From the NCBI GenBank assembly GCA_947166335.1, contig CAMVDS010000001.1, forward strand, positions 50,041 to 114,040: DNA of 64,000 bases, given 5' to 3'. The first letter of the stretch is position 1. Every line of letters starts with the position of its first letter. The notes under the pieces were generated by a model that did not search any database, was not told the origin of the DNA, and was given only the letters and a program-made list of their open reading frames with translations. A program made the position numbers and the translations under genes. The DNA comes from an uncultured Mollicutes bacterium. GTDB taxonomy: Bacteria > Bacillota_I > Bacilli_A > Acholeplasmatales > JAEDCM01. Positions 1-9,074 of this stretch are shown here, piece by piece.

Positions 1-1091
1 AATTCTCTAACTCTCTTTAAAGATTCTTCCTGGAATTCTTTAGCGTTTGGAGCAAAGTCAGTGTACTTATATCCAAATAATTCATCACTAATTTCTCCTG
101 TTAGAAGAACTCTAATATCTGTTGTATTATGGATAGCTTTACATATTAAATACATACCGATAGAAGCTCTAATAGTTGTAATATCATAAGTTGCTAATAC
201 TTCAATAACTTCATCAAGTGCATTTAATACATCATCCTTGGTAATTATTATTTCATGGTGATTAGAATGAATATAATCAGCTACTTGCTTAGCATATTTT
301 AAATCTATAGCATCTGTAGACATACCAATTGCAAATGTTTCAATTGGATGTTTAAGCATTTTTTGAGCGATAGAACATACTAAAGAAGAATCTAGGCCAC
401 CTGAAAGTAAGAATCCTATTTTAGCATCTGCATCTAATCTTTTTTCTACACCTTTAACAAGTTTATCATGAATATTTTTAGCAATTTCTTCCATAGAATC
501 ATTATTGTATTCACTTTCTTTAACATCAGAAATATTATTATAATAAACGAATCTGCCATCTTTATAATATGTTCCTGGTGGGAAAGGCATAATTTTATCT
601 ACTAAATATTTTAAGTTTTTAGGCTCTGAAGCAAAAACAATGTTTCTTTCTTTATCATAACCATAATATAGAGGTCTAATACCAATTGGATCGCGTGAAG
701 CGATAAATGATTTACTTTTTCCATCATAAATTATTAAGGCATATTCAGCATCTAGCATTTTAAACATTTCTACTCCATATTTTTCATATAGAGGTAGTAA
801 TATTTCACAGTCTGAATCACTATTAAATGTATAACCTTCATTTATTAATTCATCCTTAATTTTTCTAAATCCATATATCTCACCATTACAAACGATAAAG
901 TTTCCTTTATACTCGAAGGGCTGCATACCTTCATCATGTAACCCCATAATTGATAATCTATGGAAAGCTAAATATCCGTTATCTAATTCCATTATTTTTG
1001 ACATATCTGGACCACGAGATATTGTCTTTTCAAAGCCTTTTTTAAATTCTTCATAATTTTTCGTACAAGAATACCCCATTATTGAACACAT
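1..1091 (-). CDS. asnB: Asparagine synthase (glutamine-hydrolysing), C-terminus beyond left edge
   Basis: Makes asparagine from aspartate, ATP and glutamine in the cytoplasm. The first 363 residues are visible. The protein starts MCSIMGYS, so removal of Met exposes the Cys nucleophile of a class II (Ntn) glutamine amidotransferase. A synthetase-domain PP-loop (SGGLDSS) lies near residue 227, and the visible end reads SDELFGYKYTDFAPNAKEF, a typical asparagine-synthase segment. AsnB proteins usually have 500-550 residues, so roughly a third is missing past position 1. The ATG at 1091 follows a GAGGT ribosome site at good spacing. It is the third gene of a minus-strand nitrogen cluster (glnN, amt-PII, asnB), separated from amt by a strong hairpin. 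Confidence 0.93.
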   Translation of the reverse strand, partial: MCSIMGYSCTKNYEEFKKGFEKTISRGPDMSKIMELDNGYLAFHRLSIMGLHDEGMQPFEYKGNFIVCNGEIYGFRKIKDELINEGYTFNSDSDCEILLPLYEKYGVEMFKMLDAEYALIIYDGKSKSFIASRDPIGIRPLYYGYDKERNIVFASEPKNLKYLVDKIMPFPPGTYYKDGRFVYYNNISDVKESEYNNDSMEEIAKNIHDKLVKGVEKRLDADAKIGFLLSGGLDSSLVCSIAQKMLKHPIETFAIGMSTDAIDLKYAKQVADYIHSNHHEIIITKDDVLNALDEVIEVLATYDITTIRASIGMYLICKAIHNTTDIRVLLTGEISDELFGYKYTDFAPNAKEFQEESLKRVRE

Positions 1092-1112
1092 ATATATTAC
1101 CTCACTATAAAT

Positions 1113-1158
1113 GCGTATATGTGTTAAGCAAATTTTGCCTAACACATATCGCTTTTTT
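1113..1158 (+). terminator. Long hairpin between amt-PII and asnB
   Basis: An inverted repeat of about 18 bp per arm (1113-1130 and 1136-1152, with one bulge and one mismatch) is followed on the plus strand by six T. Read from the minus strand, the direction of the flanking genes, the downstream tract is only ATTTATAG. It would therefore be a weak or partial terminator between amt and asnB, or an mRNA-stabilising 3' hairpin. The T-run overlaps the amt stop codon. Confidence 0.5.
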
Positions 1159-2908
1159 ATTCTATTTCAGAATCTACAAGAGCTGCTTTACCAGTTTCTC
1201 CTGTTCTTACCTTAACTACATTTAAAACATCATATACGAAGATTTTTCCATCTCCGATGTGACCTGTATATAATGTCTTTTTTGCAGTTTCGATAGCTTT
1301 ACTTACGTTGTCACTTGTAGTGACGATATCAACTTGAATTTTAGGTAGAAGAGTAGCTTCAACAGCAACACCTCTATAATATTCAGGTTTACCTTTTTGT
1401 ACACCGCAACCCATTACGTGGCTTACAGTCATACCATTTATTCCTATCTTAACCATTGCATTCTTCAAAGAATCAAGCATACGTTCTTTGCATATGATCT
1501 CAATCTTTGTGAATGCGCCAGCTGAAGCATGCGAGGTTTGAGGTATAACAGCATCTGATTCACTCAAATGAGAAACTGTTACTGCTTCAGCTTGTGGTAC
1601 ATCCCCAACAGTAGCTATTACGCCATAGTCTAATGCTTCAGGAGATTGAGCAAATCCTGCATAAGCTGTAATTAAACCATGTTCTGTAACATCTAATCCT
1701 TTTAACTCGTCTTCTGCATCCGCACGTAGACCGATTGTTTTATTAATGATAATGAATGTTGGAATAATTGTTGCTGCTGTCCAAGCTATAATAGCTAGAA
1801 TACCTAAGCATTGAATTCCAAGAACTTTCATACCTTCTGCAAAATCAGTACCATGTATTAAAGCATAAATTGGACCATCTACACCATTAATAGAAGTACC
1901 TGTAGCGAAAAGACCTGCTGCAATTGTTCCCCAGATACCATTTGCTAAGTGAACTCCACAAGCACCAACTGGATCATCAATATGGAACTTTAAGTCTAAC
2001 ATTTCAACTACAACAACTACTAAAATACCACTTACAGCACCAATAATGACTGTACCAATGATATCTACTGCTTGACAACCAGCTGTAATTGCTACTAAGC
2101 CAGCTAAGCTAGCGTTTAAGCACATTGATACATCTGGTTTTCCGTTTTTAATCCATGTAAATAATAAAGTTACACATGTTGCAACAGCAGGAGCAACAGT
2201 AGTAGTAGCAAAGATTTGGCCTAATTCAGTAATACTCTTTGCAGCTGCACCGTTAAATCCATACCATCCAAACCATAAGATGAAGCACCCTAGAGCTCCA
2301 AGTGGAATTGAATGACCTTGAATTGCGTTAACTTTTGTTACTTTACCATTTTCATCTTTAACATATTTTCCAAGTCTTGCACCTAAGAAGATTGCACCAA
2401 TTAAGGCACATACACCACCGACTGTATGAATACAAGCAGAACCAGCAAAATCAATAAATCCTAATTTTGATAGCCAGCCTCCACCCCATACCCAGTGAGC
2501 TTCGATTGGATAAATAACTAATGAAATAACAAATGAATAAATACAATATGAAATGAACTTAGTACGTTCTGCCATAGCACCAGATACGATTGTAGCTGCT
2601 GTAGCACAGAATACTAGGTTGAATACGAAATCTGACCAAGGGAATTCCTTAAAGTTAGTGAATAATCCCATATTAGGAATACCAACTAAACCTGCAAGAG
2701 CATCTTCACCAAGTAATAACCCACCACCAAGTAAAACGAATGCTACTGTTCCAATACAGAAGTCCATTAAGTTTTTCATGATAATGTTACCGGCATTCTT
2801 TGCTCTAGTAAAACCAGTTTCAACCATAGCAAAGCCTGCTTGCATAAAGAATACTAATGCTGCACCAATTAAAAACCAAACACTAAATACAGCTTGTAAT
2901 GCATCCAT
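1157..2908 (-). CDS. amt: Ammonium channel (Amt) fused to a C-terminal PII domain
   Basis: Imports ammonium. Residues 1 to about 415 form an Amt/Rh channel with about 11 membrane segments and the two pore histidines (CIHTVGG and GVHLANG). After a linker, residues about 466-575 are a complete PII signal-protein domain (KIEIICKERMLDSLKNAMVK, QKGKPEYYRG, TGHIGDGKIFVYDV, RTGE). PII normally plugs Amt from the cytoplasm as a separate GlnK trimer; here it is tethered. The T-loop has Val where enterobacterial PII has the uridylylated Tyr51, as in Bacillus-type GlnK, so control is probably by 2-oxoglutarate, ATP and ADP alone. It starts 11 bases after glnN with an AGGAGG site, so it is co-transcribed with the glutamine synthetase that uses the imported ammonium. 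Confidence 0.93.
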   Translation of the reverse strand: MDALQAVFSVWFLIGAALVFFMQAGFAMVETGFTRAKNAGNIIMKNLMDFCIGTVAFVLLGGGLLLGEDALAGLVGIPNMGLFTNFKEFPWSDFVFNLVFCATAATIVSGAMAERTKFISYCIYSFVISLVIYPIEAHWVWGGGWLSKLGFIDFAGSACIHTVGGVCALIGAIFLGARLGKYVKDENGKVTKVNAIQGHSIPLGALGCFILWFGWYGFNGAAAKSITELGQIFATTTVAPAVATCVTLLFTWIKNGKPDVSMCLNASLAGLVAITAGCQAVDIIGTVIIGAVSGILVVVVVEMLDLKFHIDDPVGACGVHLANGIWGTIAAGLFATGTSINGVDGPIYALIHGTDFAEGMKVLGIQCLGILAIIAWTAATIIPTFIIINKTIGLRADAEDELKGLDVTEHGLITAYAGFAQSPEALDYGVIATVGDVPQAEAVTVSHLSESDAVIPQTSHASAGAFTKIEIICKERMLDSLKNAMVKIGINGMTVSHVMGCGVQKGKPEYYRGVAVEATLLPKIQVDIVTTSDNVSKAIETAKKTLYTGHIGDGKIFVYDVLNVVKVRTGETGKAALVDSEIE

Positions 2909-2919
2909 AATAATTCCTC

Positions 2920-5004
2920 CTATCTAACACCAAATAATAGATCACCATATGATGGATAAGGCCAGTAAGACTTATCTACTTTAGCTTCAATTCCATCGAT
3001 AATAGTTCTTATTTCTTCCATTAATGGTAATACTTTTTCTTTATAATATAATGAGATTTCTTCAACACTTGAAGTTGGTTTATCATCAAGCACTTTTTCT
3101 AATTCAAGTTTTAGAGTATATGCCTTAGTTAAGCCATTTGTTACATCAATTAGTTGTGACTTTTCATAAAGGATTTCGGCATCTAATCCTTGCTTAACTG
3201 TAATAGTATCAGCTAATGATTTTGTATATTTACTAATTGCTGGAAGAAGATCTTTATTGATCATATCAAGTACTGTTAATGCTTCAATATTAACAATCTT
3301 TTGATAATGTTCTTGAGCAATTTCATATCTTGCATGAATTTCATCCATTGTATAAACGTCATGGCTAATGAATAATTTTGTATTCTTTTCATGTAGGTAA
3401 TATGGAAGAGCTTCTGGAGTAGACTTTAAGTTTAGTAATCCTCTCTTTTCAGCTTCCTTAACCCATGATTCATCATAACCATTTCCGTTAAATATAATAC
3501 GTTTATGTTCAACGATTGTTTTCTTAACTAATTCATGTAAATCTTCTTTAAAGTTCTTAGATTTTTCTAATGCATCAGCAAATTGTTTTAATTCTTCAGC
3601 AACAGCTGTATTTAGCATAATGTTTGCACAAGAAATTGATTCATTAGAACCAAGAGCTCTAAATTCGAATTTGTTACCTGTAAATGCGAAAGGACTTGTA
3701 CGGTTTCTATCTGTAGAATCCTTAGGTAAATTAGGTAATACATCAGCACCAATCTTAAGAGAACCGCTAGCCTTACTTGCAAGAGGCTTATCAGTTTCAA
3801 TAGCATCTAAAACTGCTTGTAGTTCATCACCAACAAAGATTGAAATGATTGCTGGTGGTGCCTCGTTTGCACCAAGACGGAAGTCGTTACCGGCTGATGC
3901 GACGCTTATTCTAAGTAGATCTTGATATTCATCTACAGCTTTGATAACAGCTGTTAAAAATAGCAAGAATTGGGCATTTTCAATAGGTGTATCACCTGGT
4001 TCAAGTAGGTTAACACCAGTGTTTGTTGAAATAGACCAGTTGTTATGTTTACCACTACCATTTACACCCTTAAATGGTTTTTCATGAAGTAGACATACTA
4101 AGCCATGTTTCTTAGCAACCTTTTGCATAATTTCCATAGTTAATTGGTTATGGTCAGCTGCAATATTAGTTGTAGCAAATATTGGAGCTAATTCATGTTG
4201 TGCAGGAGCTACTTCATTATGTTCTGTTTTGGCTAGAATTCCAAGTTTCCATAATTCTTCATTTAAGTCGTTCATAAATGCTTGAACTCTAGGCTTAATA
4301 ACACCAAAATAATGATCTTCAAGTTCCTGACCCTTTGGAGCACTTGCTCCAAATAGTGTTCTACCTGTATAAATTAAATCTTTTCTCTTATCATACATTT
4401 CTTTATCTACTAGGAAATATTCTTGTTCAGGACCTACTGTTGTTTTAACAGAAGCAACATTTTCATTTCCAAATAGTTTTAAAACTCTTAAAGCTTGCTT
4501 ATTAATTGCTTGCATACTTCTTAAAAGTGGAGTTTTCTTATCTAGAGCCTGTCCACCATATGAACAGAATGCTGTAGGAATACATAACACTTTATCTTTA
4601 ATGAAAGCATAACTTGTTGGATCCCAAGCTGTATATCCTCTAGCTTCACAAGTTGCTCTAAGTCCTCCTGATGGGAAACTTGAAGCATCTGGTTCACCTT
4701 TAACTAATTCTTTTCCTTTGAATTCCATAATGACTCTACCATCATTATCTGGAGAAATGAAAGAATCATGCTTTTCAGCTGTTACACCAGTCATTGGTTG
4801 GAACCAGTGAGTGTAATGTGTAGCACCAAGTTCAATAGCCCAATCCTTCATAGCTTGAGCGACGCTATTTGCTACACTAATGTCTAATTCCTTTCCATCA
4901 CTAATAGTCCTTTTTAGTGATTTATAAACATCTGATGATAGTCTTGATTTCATAACTTTATCATCGAAAACTAAACATCCAAAGAATTCGTCTATCTGTT
5001 TCAT
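2920..5004 (-). CDS. glnN: Glutamine synthetase type III
   Basis: ATP-dependent synthesis of glutamine from glutamate and ammonium. At 694 residues it has the usual length of the GSIII family (about 700-730), far longer than GSI. Family blocks include a GSIII N-terminal region ([18 protein letters not shown]), the catalytic stretch [12 protein letters not shown] with metal-ligand Glu residues, [12 protein letters not shown], and the nucleotide segment [11 protein letters not shown]. An ideal AGGAGGT site precedes the ATG at 5004. Its leader (5010-5090) contains a terminator/antiterminator pair that looks ANTAR-controlled. This should be the working glutamine synthetase of the region, because the second GS-like gene (from 5375) has lost catalytic residues. 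Confidence 0.96.
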   Translation of the reverse strand: MKQIDEFFGCLVFDDKVMKSRLSSDVYKSLKRTISDGKELDISVANSVAQAMKDWAIELGATHYTHWFQPMTGVTAEKHDSFISPDNDGRVIMEFKGKELVKGEPDASSFPSGGLRATCEARGYTAWDPTSYAFIKDKVLCIPTAFCSYGGQALDKKTPLLRSMQAINKQALRVLKLFGNENVASVKTTVGPEQEYFLVDKEMYDKRKDLIYTGRTLFGASAPKGQELEDHYFGVIKPRVQAFMNDLNEELWKLGILAKTEHNEVAPAQHELAPIFATTNIAADHNQLTMEIMQKVAKKHGLVCLLHEKPFKGVNGSGKHNNWSISTNTGVNLLEPGDTPIENAQFLLFLTAVIKAVDEYQDLLRISVASAGNDFRLGANEAPPAIISIFVGDELQAVLDAIETDKPLASKASGSLKIGADVLPNLPKDSTDRNRTSPFAFTGNKFEFRALGSNESISCANIMLNTAVAEELKQFADALEKSKNFKEDLHELVKKTIVEHKRIIFNGNGYDESWVKEAEKRGLLNLKSTPEALPYYLHEKNTKLFISHDVYTMDEIHARYEIAQEHYQKIVNIEALTVLDMINKDLLPAISKYTKSLADTITVKQGLDAEILYEKSQLIDVTNGLTKAYTLKLELEKVLDDKPTSSVEEISLYYKEKVLPLMEEIRTIIDGIEAKVDKSYWPYPSYGDLLFGVR

Positions 5005-5033
5005 AAATACACCTCCTATAAGCCTTATAAAAC

Positions 5034-5080
5034 AAAAAAAGGCAGTGACCGATTGAACGATTCAATCAGGCCCCATTGCC
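5034..5080 (-). terminator. Leader attenuator of glnN (terminator form)
   Basis: On the minus strand an imperfect hairpin of about 40 nt (5080 down to 5041) is followed by seven U (5040-5034), just before the glnN ribosome site. It ends with the GAUUGAA/UUCAAUC inner stem. Because it lies between promoter and gene it must be an attenuator, not an end-of-operon terminator. Its 5' arm is shared with the alternative hairpin at 5068-5081. Confidence 0.75.
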
Positions 5081-5081
5081 T
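5068..5081 (-). promoter_or_regulatory. Candidate ANTAR-binding hexaloop hairpin in the glnN leader
   Basis: The transcript can fold AGGC-AAUGGG-GCCU: a four-pair stem closing a six-base loop with A at loop position 1 and G at position 4, as in known ANTAR target RNAs (EutV, NasR and AmiR type). The stem uses the 5' arm of the downstream terminator, so the two folds exclude each other. Protein binding here would permit read-through into glnN. I found only one clear hexaloop; the second hairpin of the usual pair is not obvious. Confidence 0.55.
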
Positions 5082-5092
5082 TCTATGCCTTC

Positions 5093-5121
5093 ATTTTATA
5101 TCACTTTATTTTTGCTGTCAA
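5093..5121 (-). promoter_or_regulatory. Sigma-A promoter of glnN-amt-asnB
   Basis: On the minus strand, a perfect TTGACA (5121-5116) is followed by a 17-base spacer and TAAAAT (5098-5093). Transcription would begin near 5087, leaving a leader of about 80 nt that contains the attenuator. Confidence 0.75.
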
Positions 5122-5261
5122 CTATCAAAAAATATGAAAATGCTTTCACGAAAAATGCCTTTTTTTAGCCGTTTTTTAAGCATAATATAAATAATATTTA
5201 TAATATATATAAATGCGCATTATAGAAAAAGCAATTTTTTAAAAAACATTTATTTTTTGTA

Positions 5262-5291
5262 TTGACACGAAAAAAAACGTAATGTTATAAT
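5262..5291 (+). promoter_or_regulatory. Sigma-A promoter of the GS-like/ANTAR operon
   Basis: TTGACA (5262-5267) and TATAAT (5286-5291) with an 18-base spacer. The predicted start near 5298 sits at the base of the hexaloop hairpin, so the leader is very short and consists almost entirely of the attenuator. The stretch from 5122 to 5261 between the two divergent promoters is AT-rich, and I see no gene in it. Confidence 0.8.
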
Positions 5292-5294
5292 ACG

Positions 5295-5314
5295 TTTGAA
5301 CAAGGGCGTTCAAA
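5295..5314 (+). promoter_or_regulatory. Candidate ANTAR-binding hexaloop hairpin in the plus-strand leader
   Basis: TTTGAAC-AAGGGC-GTTCAAA is a perfect seven-pair inverted repeat around a six-base loop with A1 and G4. Only about five pairs lie safely downstream of the expected transcription start. The loop and the descending stem contain GGGCG, the 5' arm of the terminator at 5304-5349, so forming this hairpin disrupts the terminator. The same logic appears in the divergent glnN leader. Confidence 0.62.
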
Positions 5315-5349
5315 AAAGAAATTATCAAGTTTCTTTAGCGCCCTTTTTT
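5304..5349 (+). terminator. Leader attenuator of the GS-like/ANTAR operon
   Basis: GGGCG (5304-5308) pairs with CGCCC (5339-5343). Between them an inner AAAGAAA/TTTCTTT stem forms. Six T follow immediately, then a further T-rich stretch, and the ATG is at 5375. This is an intrinsic terminator inside a leader and so a regulated attenuator. Confidence 0.8.
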
Positions 5350-5374
5350 ATTTTTTTATGCGAGGTGAAAAAAT

Positions 5375-6442
5375 ATGAGTTACACAAAAGAAAATATTAT
5401 GGATTATGTTAATGAGGAGGATGTAAAGTTCATAAGATTATTGTTTTTAGATGCTTATGGCAATCAAAAGAATATTGCAATTATGCCTAATGAACTAGAA
5501 ACAACATTTGAAAATGGATGCACAATATATGCATCTAGTATACTTGATTCCTTAAATGGTAAGGTAGTTCTATGGCCTGATCCAAATACAATATCAGTAT
5601 TACCATGGAGACCTTCAACAGGAAAAGTTGTAAAAATGTTTTGTGATGTAAAAAATCAAGATGGATCTGATTTTAATTTATCAGCAAGAAGTATTTTAAA
5701 AAAAGCAGTAGATTTTGCTGATAAGAAAGGAGCATCTATTTTCTTAAGAACTGATTTTGAGTTTTATTTATTTAAACTTGATGCAGATGGTAATGTAACA
5801 AACATTCCATATGATAATGCTAGTTACATGGATGTTGCACCTTTAGATAAAGGAGCAAATATAAGAAGAGAAATTTGTTTAACTTTGTCAGAAATGCATA
5901 TTCCAACATGTGGATCATATCATGCATTTGGTCCAGGTCAAAATAAAATATTAATGCAAAAAGCTAGTCCTTTAGTTGCTGCTGAAGATTCACTCACTTT
6001 TACATCAGCTGTAAAGACTATCGCAGTTAAAAATGGATTATATGCTGATTTCTCTCATATGCCTATTAATGGTAAGCCTGTTAGTAAGCATAGAATAGTT
6101 ATTTCAGCAGATTCTGAAACATTCAAATTAGCTAAGAAAAACATCAAAAAACATTATGATGAAATATATTTATTCTTAAATAATACAAATAATTTATACA
6201 ACGATTATGATTCTTCTAAAGACATTACATTTGATCCATATTTAAATGAAATTTATATTGAAAGATTAAGTGATGGATATAATCCATACTTAGTTTATGC
6301 TTTATTAATATATGCTATTTTTGATAATTCTAATACTGATTTAAAAGCAGATACTTTAGTAAAAGCAAAAGAAATAGCAAAAAATAGCAAGTTTGTTAAA
6401 AAATATTTAACAGATGCCTTCATTAAAGAATATACAGAATAA
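5375..6442 (+). CDS. Glutamine synthetase I-like protein, degenerate and probably inactive
   Basis: The N-terminal half follows GSI: beta-grasp region, FEFYLFK, YMDVAPLDKGANIRREI, PGQNKI, then SAVKTIAVKNGLYADF. At 355 residues it is about 90 short of ordinary GSI (about 445). Compared with Bacillus GlnA, the metal-ligand glutamates in HHEVAPGQHEI have become Ala and Lys (YHAFGPGQNKI). The first Glu of EPEFF is Asp, NGSGMH has become PVSKH, and the NRSPLIRIP arginine segment is absent. I infer a pseudoenzyme rather than a synthetase. It is the first gene of the operon, 14 bases before the ANTAR regulator, so a role as a glutamine or ATP sensor or partner of that regulator is plausible but unproven. 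Confidence 0.8.
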   Translation: MSYTKENIMDYVNEEDVKFIRLLFLDAYGNQKNIAIMPNELETTFENGCTIYASSILDSLNGKVVLWPDPNTISVLPWRPSTGKVVKMFCDVKNQDGSDFNLSARSILKKAVDFADKKGASIFLRTDFEFYLFKLDADGNVTNIPYDNASYMDVAPLDKGANIRREICLTLSEMHIPTCGSYHAFGPGQNKILMQKASPLVAAEDSLTFTSAVKTIAVKNGLYADFSHMPINGKPVSKHRIVISADSETFKLAKKNIKKHYDEIYLFLNNTNNLYNDYDSSKDITFDPYLNEIYIERLSDGYNPYLVYALLIYAIFDNSNTDLKADTLVKAKEIAKNSKFVKKYLTDAFIKEYTE

Positions 6443-6456
6443 TTAAGGCAACATAT

Positions 6457-7038
6457 ATGCTTAAAGAACATAGATATAATGTTTTATTAGTTTCTTCAAG
6501 CGAACAATTTAATAAAAAAACAGTTAATCTATTGTCTAGTAACATATATGTTGATTTAACAGTATCTATAGATTTAGAACAGGCAAGAAGATTAATTGTT
6601 GAAAGAAAGTTCGATATTGTTATTGTTGATTCTCCAGTAAACAATGACAAAGCCTTTTACTTTGTTTTATCAATTTGTGATAAGGACGAATTTCAAATAT
6701 TGGTTTTAACTAAACAATCTGATTATGATGAAGCATATTTTAGATTACATGATTATGGTGTATTTGTTTTAAGTAAGCCTATAGAAGAAGATATATTCGT
6801 TCAAACAATAAGAATTATTAGTATAACAAGGGATAAGATAAGCACAGTAAAAAAGGATAGCCTTTCATTTAAAGAAAAGCTTGATGAAATTAAATTGGTT
6901 TCAGAAGCAAAAGTGCTTATTGTTAAAAATATGCACATAGATGAAAATGAAGCGCACAAATTAATAGAGCAAACTGCAATGAATTATAGGATCACTAAAA
7001 AAATGTCTGCAGAGATGTTTATAAAAAAGTATAGTTAG
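6457..7038 (+). CDS. Response-regulator-like transcription antiterminator with ANTAR domain
   Basis: An RNA-binding antitermination regulator of 193 residues. The N-terminal part (1-125) is receiver-like. The phosphoacceptor-position Asp58 (FDIVIVDSP), the Thr (ILVLTKQSD) and the Lys (VLSKPIEE) are kept, but the acidic pair after strand 1 is replaced by serines (VLLVSSS), so it may not be phosphorylated normally. Residues about 138-190 are an ANTAR three-helix domain (LVSEAKVLIVKNMHIDENEA, LIEQTAMNYRITKKMSAEMF). It belongs to the same broad class as clostridial NitR, which is encoded beside glnA. Likely targets are the hexaloop/terminator leaders at 5068-5081 and 5295-5314. It is translated right after the GS-like gene with a weak ribosome site. 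Confidence 0.88.
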   Translation: MLKEHRYNVLLVSSSEQFNKKTVNLLSSNIYVDLTVSIDLEQARRLIVERKFDIVIVDSPVNNDKAFYFVLSICDKDEFQILVLTKQSDYDEAYFRLHDYGVFVLSKPIEEDIFVQTIRIISITRDKISTVKKDSLSFKEKLDEIKLVSEAKVLIVKNMHIDENEAHKLIEQTAMNYRITKKMSAEMFIKKYS

Positions 7039-7050
7039 GAGATTGTTACT

Positions 7051-7899
7051 ATGAAGGTTATTTTTACAAAGATGCAAGGTTGTGCAAATGATTATATATA
7101 CATAAATTGTTTTGATAATATAATTAAAAATCCATCAAAATTAGCTATTAAAATGTCAAAAAGACATTATTCAGTAGGATCAGATGGCTTAGTTTTAATT
7201 TGTAGAAGTGAAGTAGCTGATGCCAAAATGCGTATGTTTAATGCTGATGGATCAGAAAGTGAAATGTGCGGAAACGCCATTAGATGTATAGGTAAATATT
7301 TATATGATAAAAAAATAATAAAGAAAACACTTGTTACAATTGAAACGCTTTGTGGAATTAAATATTTAGACCTTCATTTGGAAAATAATAAGGTAAAAGA
7401 TGTAACTGTAAATATGGGTAAAGCATTATTTGACTCTTCAAAAATACCTGTTAATTATAGCGAAAAAGAAATGATAAATGCTAAATGTGATATTTTGGGT
7501 AAAACGTATAATATGACAGCTGTTTCAATGGGCAACCCTCATTGTTGCATTTATTTAGATGAAATAAAAGATTTGAAATTAGATGAAATAGGTCCTGCTT
7601 TTGAAAATAATAGCATTTTTCCAAAAAGGACAAATACTGAATTCTGTAAGGTTATTGATAAGAATCATTTAGAGATGAGAGTTTATGAAAGAGGAGCAGG
7701 AGAAACTTATGCATGTGGTACGGGAGCTTGTGCGTTAGTAGCTTCAAGCATCAAAAATAAGATTTGTAATTTTAATGAAGATGTTTATGTAAAATTATTA
7801 GGTGGTACTTTAATCATTAATATAGATAATAGTTATAATGTATTAATGACTGGCCCTGCTGAATTTGTATATGAAGGGGTGTATGAAAATGAAGATTAA
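7051..7899 (+). CDS. dapF: Diaminopimelate epimerase
   Basis: Converts LL- to meso-diaminopimelate for peptidoglycan and lysine synthesis. Both catalytic cysteines are present in their family contexts: SEMCGNAIRCIGKYL and ETYACGTGACALV. The N-terminus MQGCANDYIYI matches the usual M-GCGNDY block with Ala for Gly. Its 282 residues are normal. It starts 12 bases after the ANTAR gene with an AGGAG site and overlaps dapL by 11 bases, so the two DAP enzymes are translated together. Confidence 0.95.
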   Translation: MKVIFTKMQGCANDYIYINCFDNIIKNPSKLAIKMSKRHYSVGSDGLVLICRSEVADAKMRMFNADGSESEMCGNAIRCIGKYLYDKKIIKKTLVTIETLCGIKYLDLHLENNKVKDVTVNMGKALFDSSKIPVNYSEKEMINAKCDILGKTYNMTAVSMGNPHCCIYLDEIKDLKLDEIGPAFENNSIFPKRTNTEFCKVIDKNHLEMRVYERGAGETYACGTGACALVASSIKNKICNFNEDVYVKLLGGTLIINIDNSYNVLMTGPAEFVYEGVYENED

Positions 7900-9070
7900 T
7901 GAAAATTTCTTAAATCTATCAGAAAATTTCTTGTTTTCTTTAATAGCAAAAAAAGTAAAAAGTTATAAAGAAGAAAATCAAGATAAAGAAATAATTAGTC
8001 TTGGTATTGGTGATGTATCTCTTCCTTTATCAAAAGTTGTAGTAGATGCTCTTGTAAAAGCATCATATGAAATGGGTGTAAAAGAAACATTTAGAGGATA
8101 TCCACCAGAGTTTGGTTATGACTTTATTAAAGATAGTATTAGAAAATATTATTTAAAAAATAATGTTAGTCTAGATTTGGATGAAATATTTGTATGTGAT
8201 GGAGCTAAATCAGATTTAGGAAATATGGTAGAAATTCTTGGAGATAATTTAATAATTATTCCTGATCCGGTATATCCTGTTTATGTTGATTCTAATATGA
8301 TGGCAGGAAGAAATATATTACTTTTAGATGGTAATGAATCTAATGGATTCTTACCTATGCCTGATGGCTTATCATATAAAGAATCAGTAATTTATTTATG
8401 TTCTCCTAATAATCCAACTGGGGCGGTTTATTCAAAGGAACAACTTGAAAAATGGGTTAAATATGCGATTAATAGTAATTCATTAATTATATTTGATAGT
8501 GCTTATGAAGCATTTATTAGAGGAAATTATCCTCATTCGATTTTTGAAATTGAAGGAGCTAAATCATGTGCTGTAGAAATATCAAGTTTCTCAAAACTTG
8601 CTGGATTTACAGGCTTAAGATGTAGTTATAGTATTGTTCCAAAGGAAATATTAAATGGTGTATTTAATAAGATTTGGGGTAGAAGACAAGCAACTAAATT
8701 TAATGGTGTAGCTTGGCCAGTTCAAAGAGCTGCTGAAGCTGCTTTAAGTCCTGAAGGATTAGAAGCTTGTCAAACTAATATTAATTATTATCTAGAGAAT
8801 GCAAGAATTATTAAAGAAGTATTAGATAAATATAAAATATTCCATACAGGTGGAGATAATTCACCATATTTATGGATTAAGTGTCCTAATAATATGAGTA
8901 GTTGGGATTTCTTTGATTTATTATTACATAAAGCAAATATAGTTGGTACTCCAGGGGTAGGATTTGGGGAGTCTGGAGAAGGATATTTTAGATTAACATC
9001 TTTCCAAACTAGAGAAAAGACTATAGAAGCAGCAAAGAGATTAGATAAATTCTTTGAAGAGATAAGGTGA
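7889..9070 (+). CDS. dapL: LL-diaminopimelate aminotransferase
   Basis: A PLP enzyme that converts tetrahydrodipicolinate directly to LL-DAP, bypassing the acylated intermediates. Motifs include [38 protein letters not shown] and the PLP-lysine region [17 protein letters not shown] start at the ATG at 7889 (MKINENFL), the standard DapL N-terminus; upstream ATGs at 7865 and 7883 are too close to or before the AAGGGGTG ribosome site. Its pairing with dapF shows that this organism uses the aminotransferase variant of the DAP pathway. Confidence 0.94.
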   Translation: MKINENFLNLSENFLFSLIAKKVKSYKEENQDKEIISLGIGDVSLPLSKVVVDALVKASYEMGVKETFRGYPPEFGYDFIKDSIRKYYLKNNVSLDLDEIFVCDGAKSDLGNMVEILGDNLIIIPDPVYPVYVDSNMMAGRNILLLDGNESNGFLPMPDGLSYKESVIYLCSPNNPTGAVYSKEQLEKWVKYAINSNSLIIFDSAYEAFIRGNYPHSIFEIEGAKSCAVEISSFSKLAGFTGLRCSYSIVPKEILNGVFNKIWGRRQATKFNGVAWPVQRAAEAALSPEGLEACQTNINYYLENARIIKEVLDKYKIFHTGGDNSPYLWIKCPNNMSSWDFFDLLLHKANIVGTPGVGFGESGEGYFRLTSFQTREKTIEAAKRLDKFFEEIR

Positions 9071-9074
9071 TTTT

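Noticed and set aside
5122..5261. Possible small gene or regulatory RNA between the divergent nitrogen promoters
   Set aside because: The stretch is AT-rich with no start codon followed by a credible frame and no stable hairpin with a T-tract of its own.
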